A stretch of 64,000 nucleotides of DNA. It comes from Sycon ciliatum (Eukaryota; Porifera; Calcarea; Leucosolenida; Sycettidae). Under the pieces are notes generated by a model. It was not told the origin of the DNA. It saw nothing but the letters and a program-made list of their open reading frames with translations, and ran no database searches. A program made the position numbers and the translations under genes. The DNA lies in contig NC_088651.1 in the NCBI RefSeq assembly GCF_964019385.1, positions 5,091,110 to 5,155,109 of the forward strand. Reading direction: 5' to 3'. Below are positions 29,358-39,457 of the stretch, piece by piece (positions within the stretch are counted from its first letter, which is position 1; every line of letters starts with the position of its first letter).

Positions 29358-32321
29358 TCACTTCGGATGAGACAGTGTGGAAAGCTGGACTGTGAATTTC
29401 CTGATATCCTGGCATGTCTTAATGCTAGTAGGCAGGTTAGACCAAAGGGAGTATGCTGAGAAGAAAGGGGATTTCAAAAACAGAGAGGAACTAGCTCGGG
29501 GCAGTGATAAGGCATTGCGTGTTGGTCTAGTGGTAACAAACCAGTTGTACTTGGCAATATGTTTCGGGACTTGGGCTAGGAAGATTTTTTGCACAAGGAT
29601 ACAAAGATGCTGCTGATGTCGGGCAAGAAGAGGGTGCGTGGAAGCAAGTTTATAAAGACAAAGGGAGGCAAATGTTTGGTCTTTTCGAAACAGAATTTTC
29701 AGAAGCAAGCGTTGATGTACCTCCAGTCTGTGGAGTAAAGTCTGAGACAACCCGCACCAAGCTATATCGCAATAGTCAAATATAGGCAAAATGTACGACT
29801 TAAAGAACAATTCTCTGCAGTTATCATTCAAGTGTTGGCAGTGGGGTTGTAGCATACCTAAGGACGCACTCGCACGCTTGCACACAGACTGGACTTGTGG
29901 AGACCAGGAGAGTTGGCGGTCGAGAATAACGCCCAGGTGCTTGTGCTCGTTAACAACTTTAATAGGTGTACTATTTAGACCAGGAAAATACAGAAGTTGA
30001 GTGGGGGGCGAGGGAGAGAAGAACATGGCCTCGGTTTTGGCGAGGTTAGGCTTCAGTTTCCAGGTTTCCATCCATGTTACTGTAGCGTTGACCCCGGACT
30101 GCATGGAGGCCGTGAGGTTGTCTGCCGAGCTGTCGGAGCACATCAGAGCAGTGTCGTCAGCAAAAAGACTTACATTTGGTCCAAGGGCTGGCAAGTCATT
30201 AACGTACAGTAGAAATAGGAGCGGCCCAAGTATGGACCCCTGGGGTACCCCAGACACGACTAGTAATGGGTCTGATAGGGAGGTAGATACTCTGACAGTC
30301 TGGTGGCGGCAGGAAAGATAGGATGAGAGCCATTGCAGGGCTGGACCGTGTACCAAGAAGACGGACTCTAGCTTTGCAAGCAGACCACGATGCCAGACGG
30401 TGTCGAAAGCTTTCGCTAGGTCAAAGAACACGATGCCAACATGCCGCCTGAGGTTCCGCTGGGTGTAGATGTCTTGTACTAGACGTGTTAGTTGGAAAGT
30501 TGTGGAGTCTCCACGGCAGAAACCGGATTGAGATGGTGAAAGCGCTGGGGTGACGTGGCAGTACAGAGACTCAAAGAAAATACGTTCACAGACCTTGGAC
30601 ACAGCGGGAAGGAGAGAGATTGGTCTGTAGTTGCCAGCCTGAGAGCGTTGGCCTTTCTTATAGATCGGGACGATAACAGCAGATTTCCAGACGGACGGAA
30701 ATACTCCTGTACGATATGACATGTTAAAGAGCAGGCACAAGGGATAGGACAGAGATGGCGCAAGCCATTTGAGAACCTCATTGGGTATGCCATCTTCGCC
30801 AGGGGACTTACAATTCTTCAGGAGTTTGAGGTGCTTACAGACGGTAGCAGTCGTGGTAACGACGCGTGTGAGTGGTGCGCTAAGTTCAGGGGCTGGGGAC
30901 AGCGATGGAATGACCCAATTCGGATCTTCCGGAATGCCGGATGAAACAAACTGCTTGTTCAGTGTGTCTGCAATCGCCTTCACATCGTGCTGGCGGTTGC
31001 CATTGGAGTCCGTCAGGTACTGGATTGGCGCGCGGGAGGTCCCGCGGCACTGGTTGCGAATGAATTGGTGGAGTGATGGGCGATCGGGGGAGGAGAGTGT
31101 TGCAGAAAGAGAGTTTAGAAAGGAGCGGTGTGAGGTACGAGAAAGGTGCTTGACGAAGTTGCGTTGAACTCGGTAAGCCTCCCGGTTAACCGGCGTTGGG
31201 AATTTCTTGTAGATGCTGAAAAGATCACGCTTGCGCTTCACTTCAGATACGAGGGACCGTGTCACCCATGGGGGACTAGATGTCGAGGATGTTGGGTTGG
31301 AATGTTTCCGGTTGTTGTAGCCGATAGCAAAGTTAGAGAGGTGCTGTTGGAACCCTCGTTCAAGGACGGCTGCAAAGTGATCTACCGCGGCGTCAACAGT
31401 TGGAGAGCCTTCTGGTTGCAGAAACGACCAGTCGTGGCAGGAGAAATCAGCGTTCATAGAGTCCCAGCACTGAGAGGGAACTCGACGGAAGCGATATGGG
31501 AACGGTTTGCGAGAAGGAAGTGGCAGGTCTGGATCCGAGGGCAATGAGACGGCGAACTGGCATGAAACCATGAGATGGTCCGAGGAGCCAAGAGCGCAAG
31601 CTGTGTGAACGTCCGTCGCCAGCAGGGGTTGGTTCGTGAAGACAAGGTCTAGACATGACTGTGTTCCGGAAGATGTTGTGTGCGTTGGACTCTGCACCAG
31701 CTGATCCAAACCGAAGCAGGTAAGGGTGCGAAAAAGTGCCGCCCCAGCAGGACACGTTAAATCCGATGGGCACCACCGTTTGTGCTTACTGTTGAAGTCC
31801 CCAGCCATTATGACATGGTACGATGACATGGGAACGGTTACCAAAGCACTAGCTAGCATATCACAGAAGTGGTCTATTTCCGTGGTTTTGACTGAGGGCG
31901 GACGGTAGGTACAGCAGACGAGGATGGGTGTCGGGGAGCCTAAGATTGGGTGAAGCTCAACCCATACGGATTCACAGGTCGGACGAGCAAGGTCGTCGCG
32001 AACTTGGACTCTTCCGAAGCGATTTTGCCGGGCAAGAATCGCAACTCCACCATATCCTCTGGTTGCCGTACCGGATTTGTTATCATGAGGTGGTCGGTCG
32101 CGACGAAATGTGGTATAACCGGAGATGGTGAGCGCTATGCTTGGATTTAGCCATGTTTCATTTAGACAGATGACATCAGGTTTGTTGAAATCAGCAATGA
32201 CAGACAGTTCGGCAGATTTGTTAACGAATGAGCGGCAATTTATGGAAAGCAAGGTCAGTTTACCCTGGCAAGGGGGGAAGTAGGGCCGAGCCAGTGGATT
32301 CAGCTGTGGTCGCGCCATCAT
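29358..32321 (-). CDS. LINE ORF2: endonuclease plus reverse transcriptase, 987 residues
   Basis: An intact protein of about the usual LINE ORF2 length. The N-terminal ~255 residues are an APE-type endonuclease: SINCRSF (26-32), LNETW with Glu55, GDFNSKH with Asp175/Asn177, and SSDHLMV with Asp248/His249. The reverse transcriptase follows, with IYKKGQRSQAGNYRPISLLP, FFDLAKAFDTVWH (first catalytic Asp), SGVPQGSILGPLLFLLYVND and FADDTAL near residue 720. The C-terminus has HKHLGVILDRQLSWSPQVQS and SLWSNLPTSIKT. It makes target-primed DNA copies of its own RNA. Its ATG overlaps the ORF1 stop as ATGA, so translation may depend on termination-reinitiation. A second ATG follows immediately. Confidence 0.93.
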   Translation of the reverse strand: MMARPQLNPLARPYFPPCQGKLTLLSINCRSFVNKSAELSVIADFNKPDVICLNETWLNPSIALTISGYTTFRRDRPPHDNKSGTATRGYGGVAILARQNRFGRVQVRDDLARPTCESVWVELHPILGSPTPILVCCTYRPPSVKTTEIDHFCDMLASALVTVPMSSYHVIMAGDFNSKHKRWCPSDLTCPAGAALFRTLTCFGLDQLVQSPTHTTSSGTQSCLDLVFTNQPLLATDVHTACALGSSDHLMVSCQFAVSLPSDPDLPLPSRKPFPYRFRRVPSQCWDSMNADFSCHDWSFLQPEGSPTVDAAVDHFAAVLERGFQQHLSNFAIGYNNRKHSNPTSSTSSPPWVTRSLVSEVKRKRDLFSIYKKFPTPVNREAYRVQRNFVKHLSRTSHRSFLNSLSATLSSPDRPSLHQFIRNQCRGTSRAPIQYLTDSNGNRQHDVKAIADTLNKQFVSSGIPEDPNWVIPSLSPAPELSAPLTRVVTTTATVCKHLKLLKNCKSPGEDGIPNEVLKWLAPSLSYPLCLLFNMSYRTGVFPSVWKSAVIVPIYKKGQRSQAGNYRPISLLPAVSKVCERIFFESLYCHVTPALSPSQSGFCRGDSTTFQLTRLVQDIYTQRNLRRHVGIVFFDLAKAFDTVWHRGLLAKLESVFLVHGPALQWLSSYLSCRHQTVRVSTSLSDPLLVVSGVPQGSILGPLLFLLYVNDLPALGPNVSLFADDTALMCSDSSADNLTASMQSGVNATVTWMETWKLKPNLAKTEAMFFSPSPPTQLLYFPGLNSTPIKVVNEHKHLGVILDRQLSWSPQVQSVCKRASASLGMLQPHCQHLNDNCRELFFKSYILPIFDYCDIAWCGLSQTLLHRLEVHQRLLLKILFRKDQTFASLCLYKLASTHPLLARHQQHLCILVQKIFLAQVPKHIAKYNWFVTTRPTRNALSLPRASSSLFLKSPFFSAYSLWSNLPTSIKTCQDIRKFTVQLSTLSHPK

Positions 32322-33448
32322 GCTGAGCCTGAGGAGAGGACGTTGTTTGCCTGGTTGGCATTGCTGGTGTCAAAACTGTCCGCGGCAAAACGCCAGGGCC
32401 TAACCGTGTGCGAAAGAGCATCCGGCCAGAACCCTTTGTCACCGACTGTGTTCTCATCAGCTGCCTCGACGGTCACCCGTGCGTAGGCAGTTCTGAAGTG
32501 CTTGGATGCAAATATGACACCTTCCTGAATCTGCACTCCTCGGGCAGAGCACCATTCAGCAATTGATGATGCGGAGCAGTGTGGCTGCACGTTGCCAACG
32601 TAAATCACTTTGCGTTTGGCCCGGGGTGATGCCGTGAGGTCTACTGCCGGCTCGCTATCACGAGCCGGCTTGGTGTAGCGGGATGTTTCCACCCGCCTTG
32701 TTATGCTTTGAGCTAGCTGGGACTGACTACTAGTATCTGCCGCGTGCCTTTGTCTCTGGGCGGCTCGAGTGCGTCTGCCCTGGTGTTCCTGCCATTCATG
32801 TACTTGTTGTTCAGTATCGGTGGACCTACGGGATGCATCCAGGCCTGCTGCGGGGCTGGAGCTACGACTTGTAGTAGTGCTGGACCTACGGGATGCATGC
32901 ACGCCTGCTGCGGGGCTGGAACTACGACTTGTAGTAGTGTTGGGTTGTGGCACACGCGTTTCTCCTGGCAGGCTGCCACTGCCGGCGTGTGTACCGTACG
33001 TTTGTACAGACCTGCCCGTTGTGGTGCTGAGCCTCGCACGTGCACTTGCAGTTTGTGTGGCGGTTCCTAGTACTACGTCGCTGTACTGGTGTGGCATGGC
33101 GTGCTGTGTGTGTACGCTAGTATCTCGCAGGTCAGCCATTTCCCGCCTCAGCTGTTGAATTTCAAGCTTCAAGGAAGCAATTTCATCATCTCTTCCCACC
33201 CTAATTGCCACTATTTCTTTATTCAGGTCCATTATTGTCGAGGACAATGCGGCCAAAGCAGTCGTGACATGTCCTATACCGGTCATACCTTCCAGGATGG
33301 GGTGGGACCCAATCCCCTCCTTCCGGAGCGCTCCCACCAGGTCGGGCCGTGAGAAGGAGTCCGCTTTCGGGATGCCAGTCCGGGTGGCCAGGTTTTGTAG
33401 ACAGTCGAACGTCAGAAGGGCCAGGTCGACATGCTCATTGGTGGCCAT
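32318..33448 (-). CDS. LINE ORF1: RNA-binding protein, 376 residues
   Basis: Lies just upstream of ORF2 on the same strand, sharing four bases (ATGA). It has an N-terminal helical region, a coiled coil near residues 80-105 (DDEIASLKLEIQQLRREMAD), a low-complexity Ser/Thr/Arg linker, and a C-terminal segment of about 75 residues (KRKVIYVGNVQPHCSASSIA ... TAYARVTVE) with the beta-alpha-beta look of an RRM-like fold. Coiled coil plus RNA-binding fold is the typical LINE ORF1 plan. The linker contains a perfect 20-residue tandem duplication (32821-32940). The start is the first ATG of the frame. Confidence 0.85.
   Translation of the reverse strand: MATNEHVDLALLTFDCLQNLATRTGIPKADSFSRPDLVGALRKEGIGSHPILEGMTGIGHVTTALAALSSTIMDLNKEIVAIRVGRDDEIASLKLEIQQLRREMADLRDTSVHTQHAMPHQYSDVVLGTATQTASARARLSTTTGRSVQTYGTHAGSGSLPGETRVPQPNTTTSRSSSPAAGVHASRRSSTTTSRSSSPAAGLDASRRSTDTEQQVHEWQEHQGRRTRAAQRQRHAADTSSQSQLAQSITRRVETSRYTKPARDSEPAVDLTASPRAKRKVIYVGNVQPHCSASSIAEWCSARGVQIQEGVIFASKHFRTAYARVTVEAADENTVGDKGFWPDALSHTVRPWRFAADSFDTSNANQANNVLSSGSA
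32821..32940 (-). repeat. 60-bp tandem duplication in LINE ORF1
   Basis: Two adjoining 60-bp units (32821-32880, 32881-32940) differ at only a few positions. They encode two successive SSTTTSRSSSPAAG-type 20-residue repeats in the linker, so the frame is kept. Confidence 0.95.
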
Positions 33449-33538
33449 AGTCCGCAGTACAAGTCACAGCTCCTGTAGGTTACAGTTACAGACTCGGAAA
33501 GGCTGATAGGAGCGGAGCTCCTAAAACTGCATCCGCAC

Positions 33539-36451
33539 TAGGCATCGGCGGCTAATGCTAGCATTATAACTAGCATTATATGGGTGTTTTGAAGAAGTAG
33601 CAGTGCTCGGCATTAGGTGGCATGTTTTTGGCTGGAGAAAGCATTATCAGTTCTATTTTGGTACAATACAAGACTTTTTAGTTTTTACACGTCTTTTCAC
33701 ATGACAAAGGCCTAGGCTAGCCCTAGCCCTGGCTTGTACATGACTGTACAGACTGTGACGCTTCGGATTTCATCTGCCAGGACTGTACAATGATGTATAG
33801 TACTGACTACAGTCTAGTACAGACTAGCGGTAGTGTACTCGAACTGTACACAGTCTAGTAGTACCGTGTATGTGTGGGTATATCGGTATCCTGTGTCCGT
33901 TTTGTGCTCGCGTATGCACTTTGACCTGGCGCAAACAGGTTTCTCGAGATCTCGGTGTGCATGTGCTCTTTCGGCGCAGAGCAGAGAGCTGCACAAACTA
34001 CAAAGCTAAAAAGAAAACGGCTCTCCTGCATCTGTTGAGTGTCGTGTTGTCGCGTTGGATGTTTACCTAGCTGCTGCTGTTTTGCAGCGACCATGGACAG
34101 TGACTATGAAGATACAATGGAGTTAAGTGATGACTCTGATGAGGAAACAGAGGAAGAGGAATGTGAGCTGCCCAAAGCAAAGGATGCAGCAATATCCCGG
34201 CCCAGGTCATTTGAACGGTCTTCCAAACCAAAAAAAAACAGAACAAGAGTGCGAGGAGGGGCATCTACGACGGTGTCTCGCGTCAACTCCGCCAAACGGA
34301 TTGAAGAGTTCCCAGGGGAGCACTTGTGTATATCAGCCGGACAGCTGTTCTGTGACGCTTGTCACACTGTTGTGATGCCAAAGAAGAGCATCGTAAAGGG
34401 CCACATTTCAACGGATCGCCATCGTCGAGCCAAAGATCAAAGGAAAAAGGCGGCTGCTCACCAGGCAACTTTGACAACTTCCTGGAAGAAGTACCAGGAA
34501 AAGCACGAGGAGAAGTTGAAGGGCACCGGCCTCAGTACGGCTATGGATGACTCCACCATCATGAGACGCACGAACGTTGTGGAAGCGATGTTGAAGGCTG
34601 GCATAGCACTAGCGAAGGTGGACTACCTTCGACCCCTTCTAGAGGCCAACAACGCCAAGTTGACGTTCAGCACCCATCTGGCGCAAATTATACCTTTCTT
34701 GTTGGAAACAGAGAAAGCTAAACTGAAGGAAGAAGTGAAGACGGCCCAGCACATTGCTGTCATTTTTGACGGAACAACATACCTTGGAGAGGCCTTTGCC
34801 ATTCTAGTGCGTTTCCTGGATGACGACTGGCGAGTGCAGCAACGTTTAGTGCGTTTGCATGTGCTGGCTAAGTCCATGACTGGTTTGGAGCTAGCACGCG
34901 AGCTTGCAACTTGCCTCAGCACAACTTTCCAACTGGCAGATGGCAAACTTGTTGCATTTGTTCGAGATGGAGCAGCAGTGAACGGTGTTGCTGTGGACCA
35001 GGTGAAGAACCTCTTCTTTCCCAGAGCTATGGACGTCCTTTGCGCCTCCCATGCCCTGGACAATGTTGGCCGCCGCTTTGCAACACCTGTCCTGGCTGAG
35101 TTCGCAACCTGGTGGGTGAGCCTATTTGCAAAGAGCCCAGCGGCACGACTGGCCTGGAAAACGAGAACCGGTGTATCACCGAAGTCACACAGTAACACCA
35201 GATGGTGGAGTCTTTATGAAGTCCTGGCGCAGGTCCTACGCTACTTTGGAGATGTGGAGCCATTCTTGACAAACTGTGAGTGGAGTCCAGCAGCACGCAG
35301 GCACTGTCTAGCTATCCTGCACAACGAGACTGCAGAAAACAGTGCCGATTTGTTCCAAGTTGAGCTTGCCGTCACAATTGATGCAGGTGAGCCATTCGTA
35401 AAGAAAACATACATCCTGGAGGGGGATGGACCACTCAGCACCAATGCCTACCAGCACTTGCAAGAAGTTGCTACAGCAGCTCAAGATGCTTACTACCCCA
35501 ATGTTGCTGCTGTGGTGAAGAAGATCGCACATGACAACCGACAGCTACAGAAGGAGCTGACAGCTCATGCCACAGCTTGTGTTCAGCCAGCCATATGCTA
35601 CTTCCTGCGCAAGTTTAACCACGTCGAGTCTCCTCTTCATGCTGTTGTGGCAATGTACAAAGCAGCACGCCTTGCATGCCCCAAGTACGTTGCGAGGACC
35701 AATCCTGCACCAGCTGAGGTCGATACCCTACGTGTACTCCCGGTGTTAGACGACGATCAGCTCATCAACGACTTGAAGCTGGAGCTTGCGCCCTACAAGG
35801 TTGCTGCTGCAGAAGCTGACATCGCTAATGACGACGATTTGGCCTGGTGGAGAGAGCACGCTGAACTTTCGCAGTGGAGCAAGGCTGCCAAAGTTCTTTT
35901 GACGGTGCCACCGTCTTCTGCTTCGGCTGAACGAGTCTTCTCCCTTTTACAAGCAGCCATGACGTCACAGCAAGAGCGCACCCTGGAGGATCATATTGAA
36001 CTACAGCTGATGCTACAGTACAACCGCGGTCGCATGAGTTTGGAACTGTGAGTGGTTTTGGTATGCAGTGGCTATATTACTCCACCATGTACTTTGCTAG
36101 GTCATTCATGATGGCTGCTGCACTTCTGGCAATTGGACTGTCTTCCTTATCAGCTGCCATGCTGCTCTTGCGTTCTACATTCTTCTTTTTGGACATGCAG
36201 CAGGTACATGTAAGATGTATCTGTCTAGTGTGGTCATGCATATACAACTACACTGCCTTATCTCAGTATGAGCCAATTGTGGATACATTTCTTTTCCATG
36301 TGCATATTTGCCCAAGATAGCTCGAAAATGTACATATCACTCTAGCATTATAGTGTAAATGGAGCATTATAACAGGCATTATGCCGTGAAATATCGAGCA
36401 CTGCCAAAAGCATTATACTGTGAAAAAACGAGCATTAGCCGCCGATGCCTA
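33539..36451 (+). mobile_element. Complete hAT transposon, 2913 bp
   Basis: Perfect 21-bp terminal inverted repeats begin TAGGCATCGGCGGCTAATGC at 33539-33559 and 36431-36451. Perfect 8-bp target repeats ATCCGCAC flank it (33531-33538, 36452-36459), the hAT hallmark. Both ends carry repeated subterminal AGCATTAT words. One intronless transposase frame fills the middle. It is inserted in the 5' untranslated region of the LINE, so it is younger than that LINE insertion. Confidence 0.95.
34093..36051 (+). CDS. hAT transposase, 652 residues
   Basis: The start is the ATG at 34093, in good context (GACCATGG); an ATG 54 bases upstream in the same frame would add a Cys-rich, less likely leader. The protein has an acidic N-terminus (1-30), a BED-like zinc finger (C87, C90, H104, H110), then the RNase H-fold core: IAVIFDGT with Asp226, VAFVRDGAAVNG with Asp292, the C317-x-x-H320 pair, and a TRWWSLYE segment near 370. 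The C-terminal hAT dimerisation region (about 583-645) includes VLLTVPPSSASAERVFSLLQ. No stop or frameshift is seen, so the enzyme may be active in cut-and-paste transposition in the nucleus. Confidence 0.92.
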   Translation: MDSDYEDTMELSDDSDEETEEEECELPKAKDAAISRPRSFERSSKPKKNRTRVRGGASTTVSRVNSAKRIEEFPGEHLCISAGQLFCDACHTVVMPKKSIVKGHISTDRHRRAKDQRKKAAAHQATLTTSWKKYQEKHEEKLKGTGLSTAMDDSTIMRRTNVVEAMLKAGIALAKVDYLRPLLEANNAKLTFSTHLAQIIPFLLETEKAKLKEEVKTAQHIAVIFDGTTYLGEAFAILVRFLDDDWRVQQRLVRLHVLAKSMTGLELARELATCLSTTFQLADGKLVAFVRDGAAVNGVAVDQVKNLFFPRAMDVLCASHALDNVGRRFATPVLAEFATWWVSLFAKSPAARLAWKTRTGVSPKSHSNTRWWSLYEVLAQVLRYFGDVEPFLTNCEWSPAARRHCLAILHNETAENSADLFQVELAVTIDAGEPFVKKTYILEGDGPLSTNAYQHLQEVATAAQDAYYPNVAAVVKKIAHDNRQLQKELTAHATACVQPAICYFLRKFNHVESPLHAVVAMYKAARLACPKYVARTNPAPAEVDTLRVLPVLDDDQLINDLKLELAPYKVAAAEADIANDDDLAWWREHAELSQWSKAAKVLLTVPPSSASAERVFSLLQAAMTSQQERTLEDHIELQLMLQYNRGRMSLEL

Positions 36452-36483
36452 ATCCGCACTCGAAAAATTCAAACACGATCTTT

Positions 36484-36587
36484 GACTCCCTGCTGTATGG
36501 GGAGATTTTCTGATTGCATTCACTCGTCTCCCTACTTCGTATTTTTTTAAAGAAAATCTCCCCATACAGCTGGGAGTCGTTTACATA
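36484..36587. mobile_element. 104-bp inverted-repeat element in R2
   Basis: GACTCCCTGCTGTATGGGGA followed by GATTTTCT at the left is inverted at the right as AGAAAATCTCCCCATACAGC TGGGAGTC, with one mismatch. The middle is the usual R2 line GATTGCATTCACTCGTCTCC. In other R2 copies only the right arm is present, so this one shows the complete form. Confidence 0.7.
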
Positions 36588-37047
36588 ATATGACTCCCTG
36601 CTATAGATCTACATGACTGTATATACGTTATAATCACTCAATCTGATACGTTATAATTATTATGCTATCAGCCTACATGCGATCCCCGGGCTGGTCGACA
36701 GGCGGACCAGCCAGCCTGCTAGTGGGTTCTCGGCCTCGCACACAAATCCACACAAAATGTTACTGCACTGAATGCATTCCCCCGATACACTTCGCATAAT
36801 CTCATTCTCTTGATGGTACCGTACTCTTGATGGTACGGGACAGGTAGGGGATAGCGCCAGGCATGTCGATGGCACAAACAAACAAACATATAGTAGCCAG
36901 CTGTCTTTGCTGGTACGGTACAGCACGGTACAGATACGGGATAGCGCCAGGCGTGACACAAACAAACAAACAAACACCAAATTAAAGCTGTGTGGACCCT
37001 GGCTAGCGCCAGACGTTACTGAAGTAACGTCTTCTGCATAGCTACGG

Positions 37048-37051
<4 letters not shown>
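36588..37051. repeat. R2 module end with single 69-bp palindromic unit
   Basis: R2 line order continues (CGGGCTGGTCGACAGGCGG, GGTACGGGACAGGTAGGGGA, (ACAA)n at 36956-36977) and ends in one 69-bp palindromic unit (about 36983-37051), followed by (AAT)n at 37050-37079. Confidence 0.85.
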
Positions 37052-37079
<28 letters not shown>

Positions 37080-37515
37080 GCTGAAGGCCCCTACACCTGG
37101 CATTTTGAGAAGTAGCATAAAAAGGTATCGGAAAAACAAGGGCAGATATCCAATAAGGCTGCTATACACACCTGCTATTGAAGGTATAATAGAGAGGATC
37201 CCCTAGTGTATAATCTGGTCATTTTCCGAGCATTATCTTCTAACCTCTAGTGACTGGGCAGCTAGGGAACACATGAAAGAAAAGACTTAGCACATTTCTA
37301 TCCACGACCAATCATCCGATCGACTTTATCTTATTTTCATTTTATTTCTCTCAACTCCTGGTCCATGACCAATGGCCACGTTTAAAATCACAGTGAAACC
37401 TCTTTCGGACGAAGATCAGGGGAAAGATGATGTAAAAATTGTTACGCGATAACGGGAGCTCTTCTTATCCATATGTTATACCTAGTAGATACACAGGGTT
37501 TTATCTGATAAAGTT
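37052..37515. other. Unassigned sequence with an R1 scrap
   Basis: After an (AAT)n run, a ~110-bp R1-like scrap (GGAAAAACAAGGGCAGATAT, 37126-37190) is followed by about 320 bp in which I see no feature. Confidence 0.5.
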
Positions 37516-38329
37516 ACGAATACTAGTTCTTCTTAGGCAAACCTTTGTCTTATTAGTGTTCTTCCTAACGAGGTTTTACTGTATTTCACTTTTTATTCCA
37601 TTTTTAAATATGTTCACATAGCCAGCTCGAAAAGAACAAGCGGAAATACAATAGTGCGGAGATTAACACAAACGTGCAAACTCATGAGCAGGCGCTTCAC
37701 CGAGACGCAGCAGGGATTGTGGGGCATTGATGACCCTGCCCACCTGAGGCTACTATACAGACTTACGACTGCCATGCGGCGCAAATGAGGAGCACGCCGC
37801 ACCTTTCACTCGGCGGGCTAGCAAGAAATTGAATCAGTGAAAGGTCAAGTTTGCCAAGAGGCGTGTTTAACTCGTTGGAACAATCATCTTCATGACTAAC
37901 ACCGCCGAAATTGCAACTTCTTAGTTCGTGTCGTTGTCCTTCACCCGAACCTGCGAATAGTTGTTGGAGGTGACAGTGCCGTGTATATTTACTGGGTCTC
38001 AACTCCGGTTGAGTACAAAACCAAGACGACTCTGACTCAAGCTGTTACCTGGGGATTCACGTGGTGTTTGTCGCGCTGGAAACTAAGTGTCTCTGTTAAT
38101 TTGTTTCCCTGTTGATGGTTGGCTCTGGCGAGCCGTATACATGTATAAGTGGTGCAGTTCAGGCACAATCTTCCTCAGCCTACTCAAACGTCTCTGCTGA
38201 GACGTGGATTCCGCGAAACACTGTATATTGAGCAGGGATTGGTGCTTTCTTACAGGTTTGCTGAGTGGAACGTGCGACGGGACTCCTCGTGTGCTCCGGA
38301 TGAAAAAAATTATTTTTTGTCAAACAGGT
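37516..38329. repeat. R3 repeat, diverged copy
   Basis: Third R3 copy, starting GTTACGAATA. It lacks the RTE-like LINE that precedes R3 at 13410 and 54893, so it approximates the uninterrupted left flank of R3. Confidence 0.75.
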
Positions 38330-38537
38330 CTCCATTGAAATATCATAATTATGAGGGTTTACCCTATTAACCGCTCTCACAAACTGAACGGCTTAGACCG
38401 ACTCCTCAGAAATGCCAAGTTTTCAAGACCTTCCTAACTTAGGATACGAAAGTTGATGCTTGCCATTCTGACCCTCTTCGGGTGGGAGATCGTGGCGAAG
38501 TACACGCGATAAAACAAGTAACTGCACTCTGATTACG
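38330..38537. repeat. R1 repeat, partial, ending in TGATTACG
   Basis: R1 segment from CCATTGAAATATCATAATTA to the TGATTACG word, which is repeated after the inserted LINE at 39458-39465. Confidence 0.75.
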
Positions 38538-39457
38538 AAGAGTGCATAAACAAGAGTATGCAACTGTGGTTATGGGTCAGTGCGCGGTGCGCTGCCTTCA
38601 TTACGTAACTTGCCTTCATCACGCTGGGAAAGCATGCATTCAAACTCACAATTTCTCGTACGAGCCCATCTGTTTTTGCTCGATTCGTTCCAGTACCTAC
38701 GCGGTCTCTAAAATCTGGCGCGTGAGCTCCAGTTCCGTACGAAAGTTCATTTCAAACCAGAGGGAAAGTGCGTTGTTTGATTTTCCGCAGTGCGCGGACT
38801 GCAGCTGAATTATTATTATTATTATTATTATTAGACACAATCTCATAGCATGTGACAAGCATAGCTAATGCAGGGACAGAATCCCCTGAGACAAGGGCGT
38901 TGAGCCAGCCACGGCAATAGTAAGCTAGGAAAACAAAGCAAATATGAATTAGAGCAGAAAATGAATGGAAAATTACAAAGAAAAACGATTAACGGAAGTG
39001 AGCACTATCAAAATTCGTGCATCACCCAGGTATTCGAGAATGTTCTTCGATGATAATTATTGCGTCTAGTTCAGTTGTGATAGTAGATCTTTAAACTGAC
39101 CAATAGAAGAACAAGTTTTCAGACCGTATGGTAATGATAACCAATGAGAGTAGCCGGAAAACAAAGGGGACTTTAGATACTGGGCTGACTTAACAAGAGG
39201 CAGGATGAGCGCGTTACGGGTTGAGCTTGTCGAAAACCAATTGTACTTCATCATGTGTGAAGGGGTTTTATGAAGAAATATTTTATGAACCAGTGTACAG
39301 AGATGGTGCTTATGACGAACGGAGAGAGGAGAAGTGTGTGCAAGTCGATAAAGGGCATCCGAAGGAAAACATCGAATGATGTAATGAAGGCAGCGCGCCG
39401 CACATCTGGCCCATAGAAAAGAGATCACAGTTGCATACTCTTGTTTATGGACTCTTG
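38538..39457 (-). mobile_element. LINE fragment with inverted ends, TGATTACG target repeat
   Basis: The insert is flanked by 8-bp repeats TGATTACG (38530-38537, 39458-39465). On the minus strand 39428-39066 encodes a LINE C-terminus related to the 29-32 kb LINE (AHTSPLSVRHKHHLCTLVHK, TLAT-like MKYNWFSTSSTRNALILPLV), ending in a (TAA)n tail (38809-38832 as (TTA)n). Beyond the tail, 38538-38620 is an inverted copy of the fragment's own 5' end, giving ~30-bp near-perfect terminal inverted repeats around ATAAACAAGAGTATGCAACT. Confidence 0.75.

Larger units (their letters stand above)
29162..36483 (-). mobile_element. Apparently full-length CR1/L2-group LINE (with nested hAT)
   Basis: Sense strand minus. 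A (TAAA)n tail (29162-29193 on the plus strand as (TTTA)n), a short 3' untranslated region, ORF2 (32321-29358) and ORF1 (33448-32318) are all present with open frames. The 5' untranslated region starts near 33449 and appears to continue past the nested hAT transposon to about 36483, where the interrupted R2 hairpin half resumes. Both frames are uninterrupted, which together with the intact tail suggests a recent, possibly mobile copy. The clade is inferred from RT motifs only. Confidence 0.85.

Noticed and set aside
34067-35532. Minus-strand frames opposite the hAT transposase
   Set aside because: Shadows of the long plus-strand gene, with no recognisable domains.
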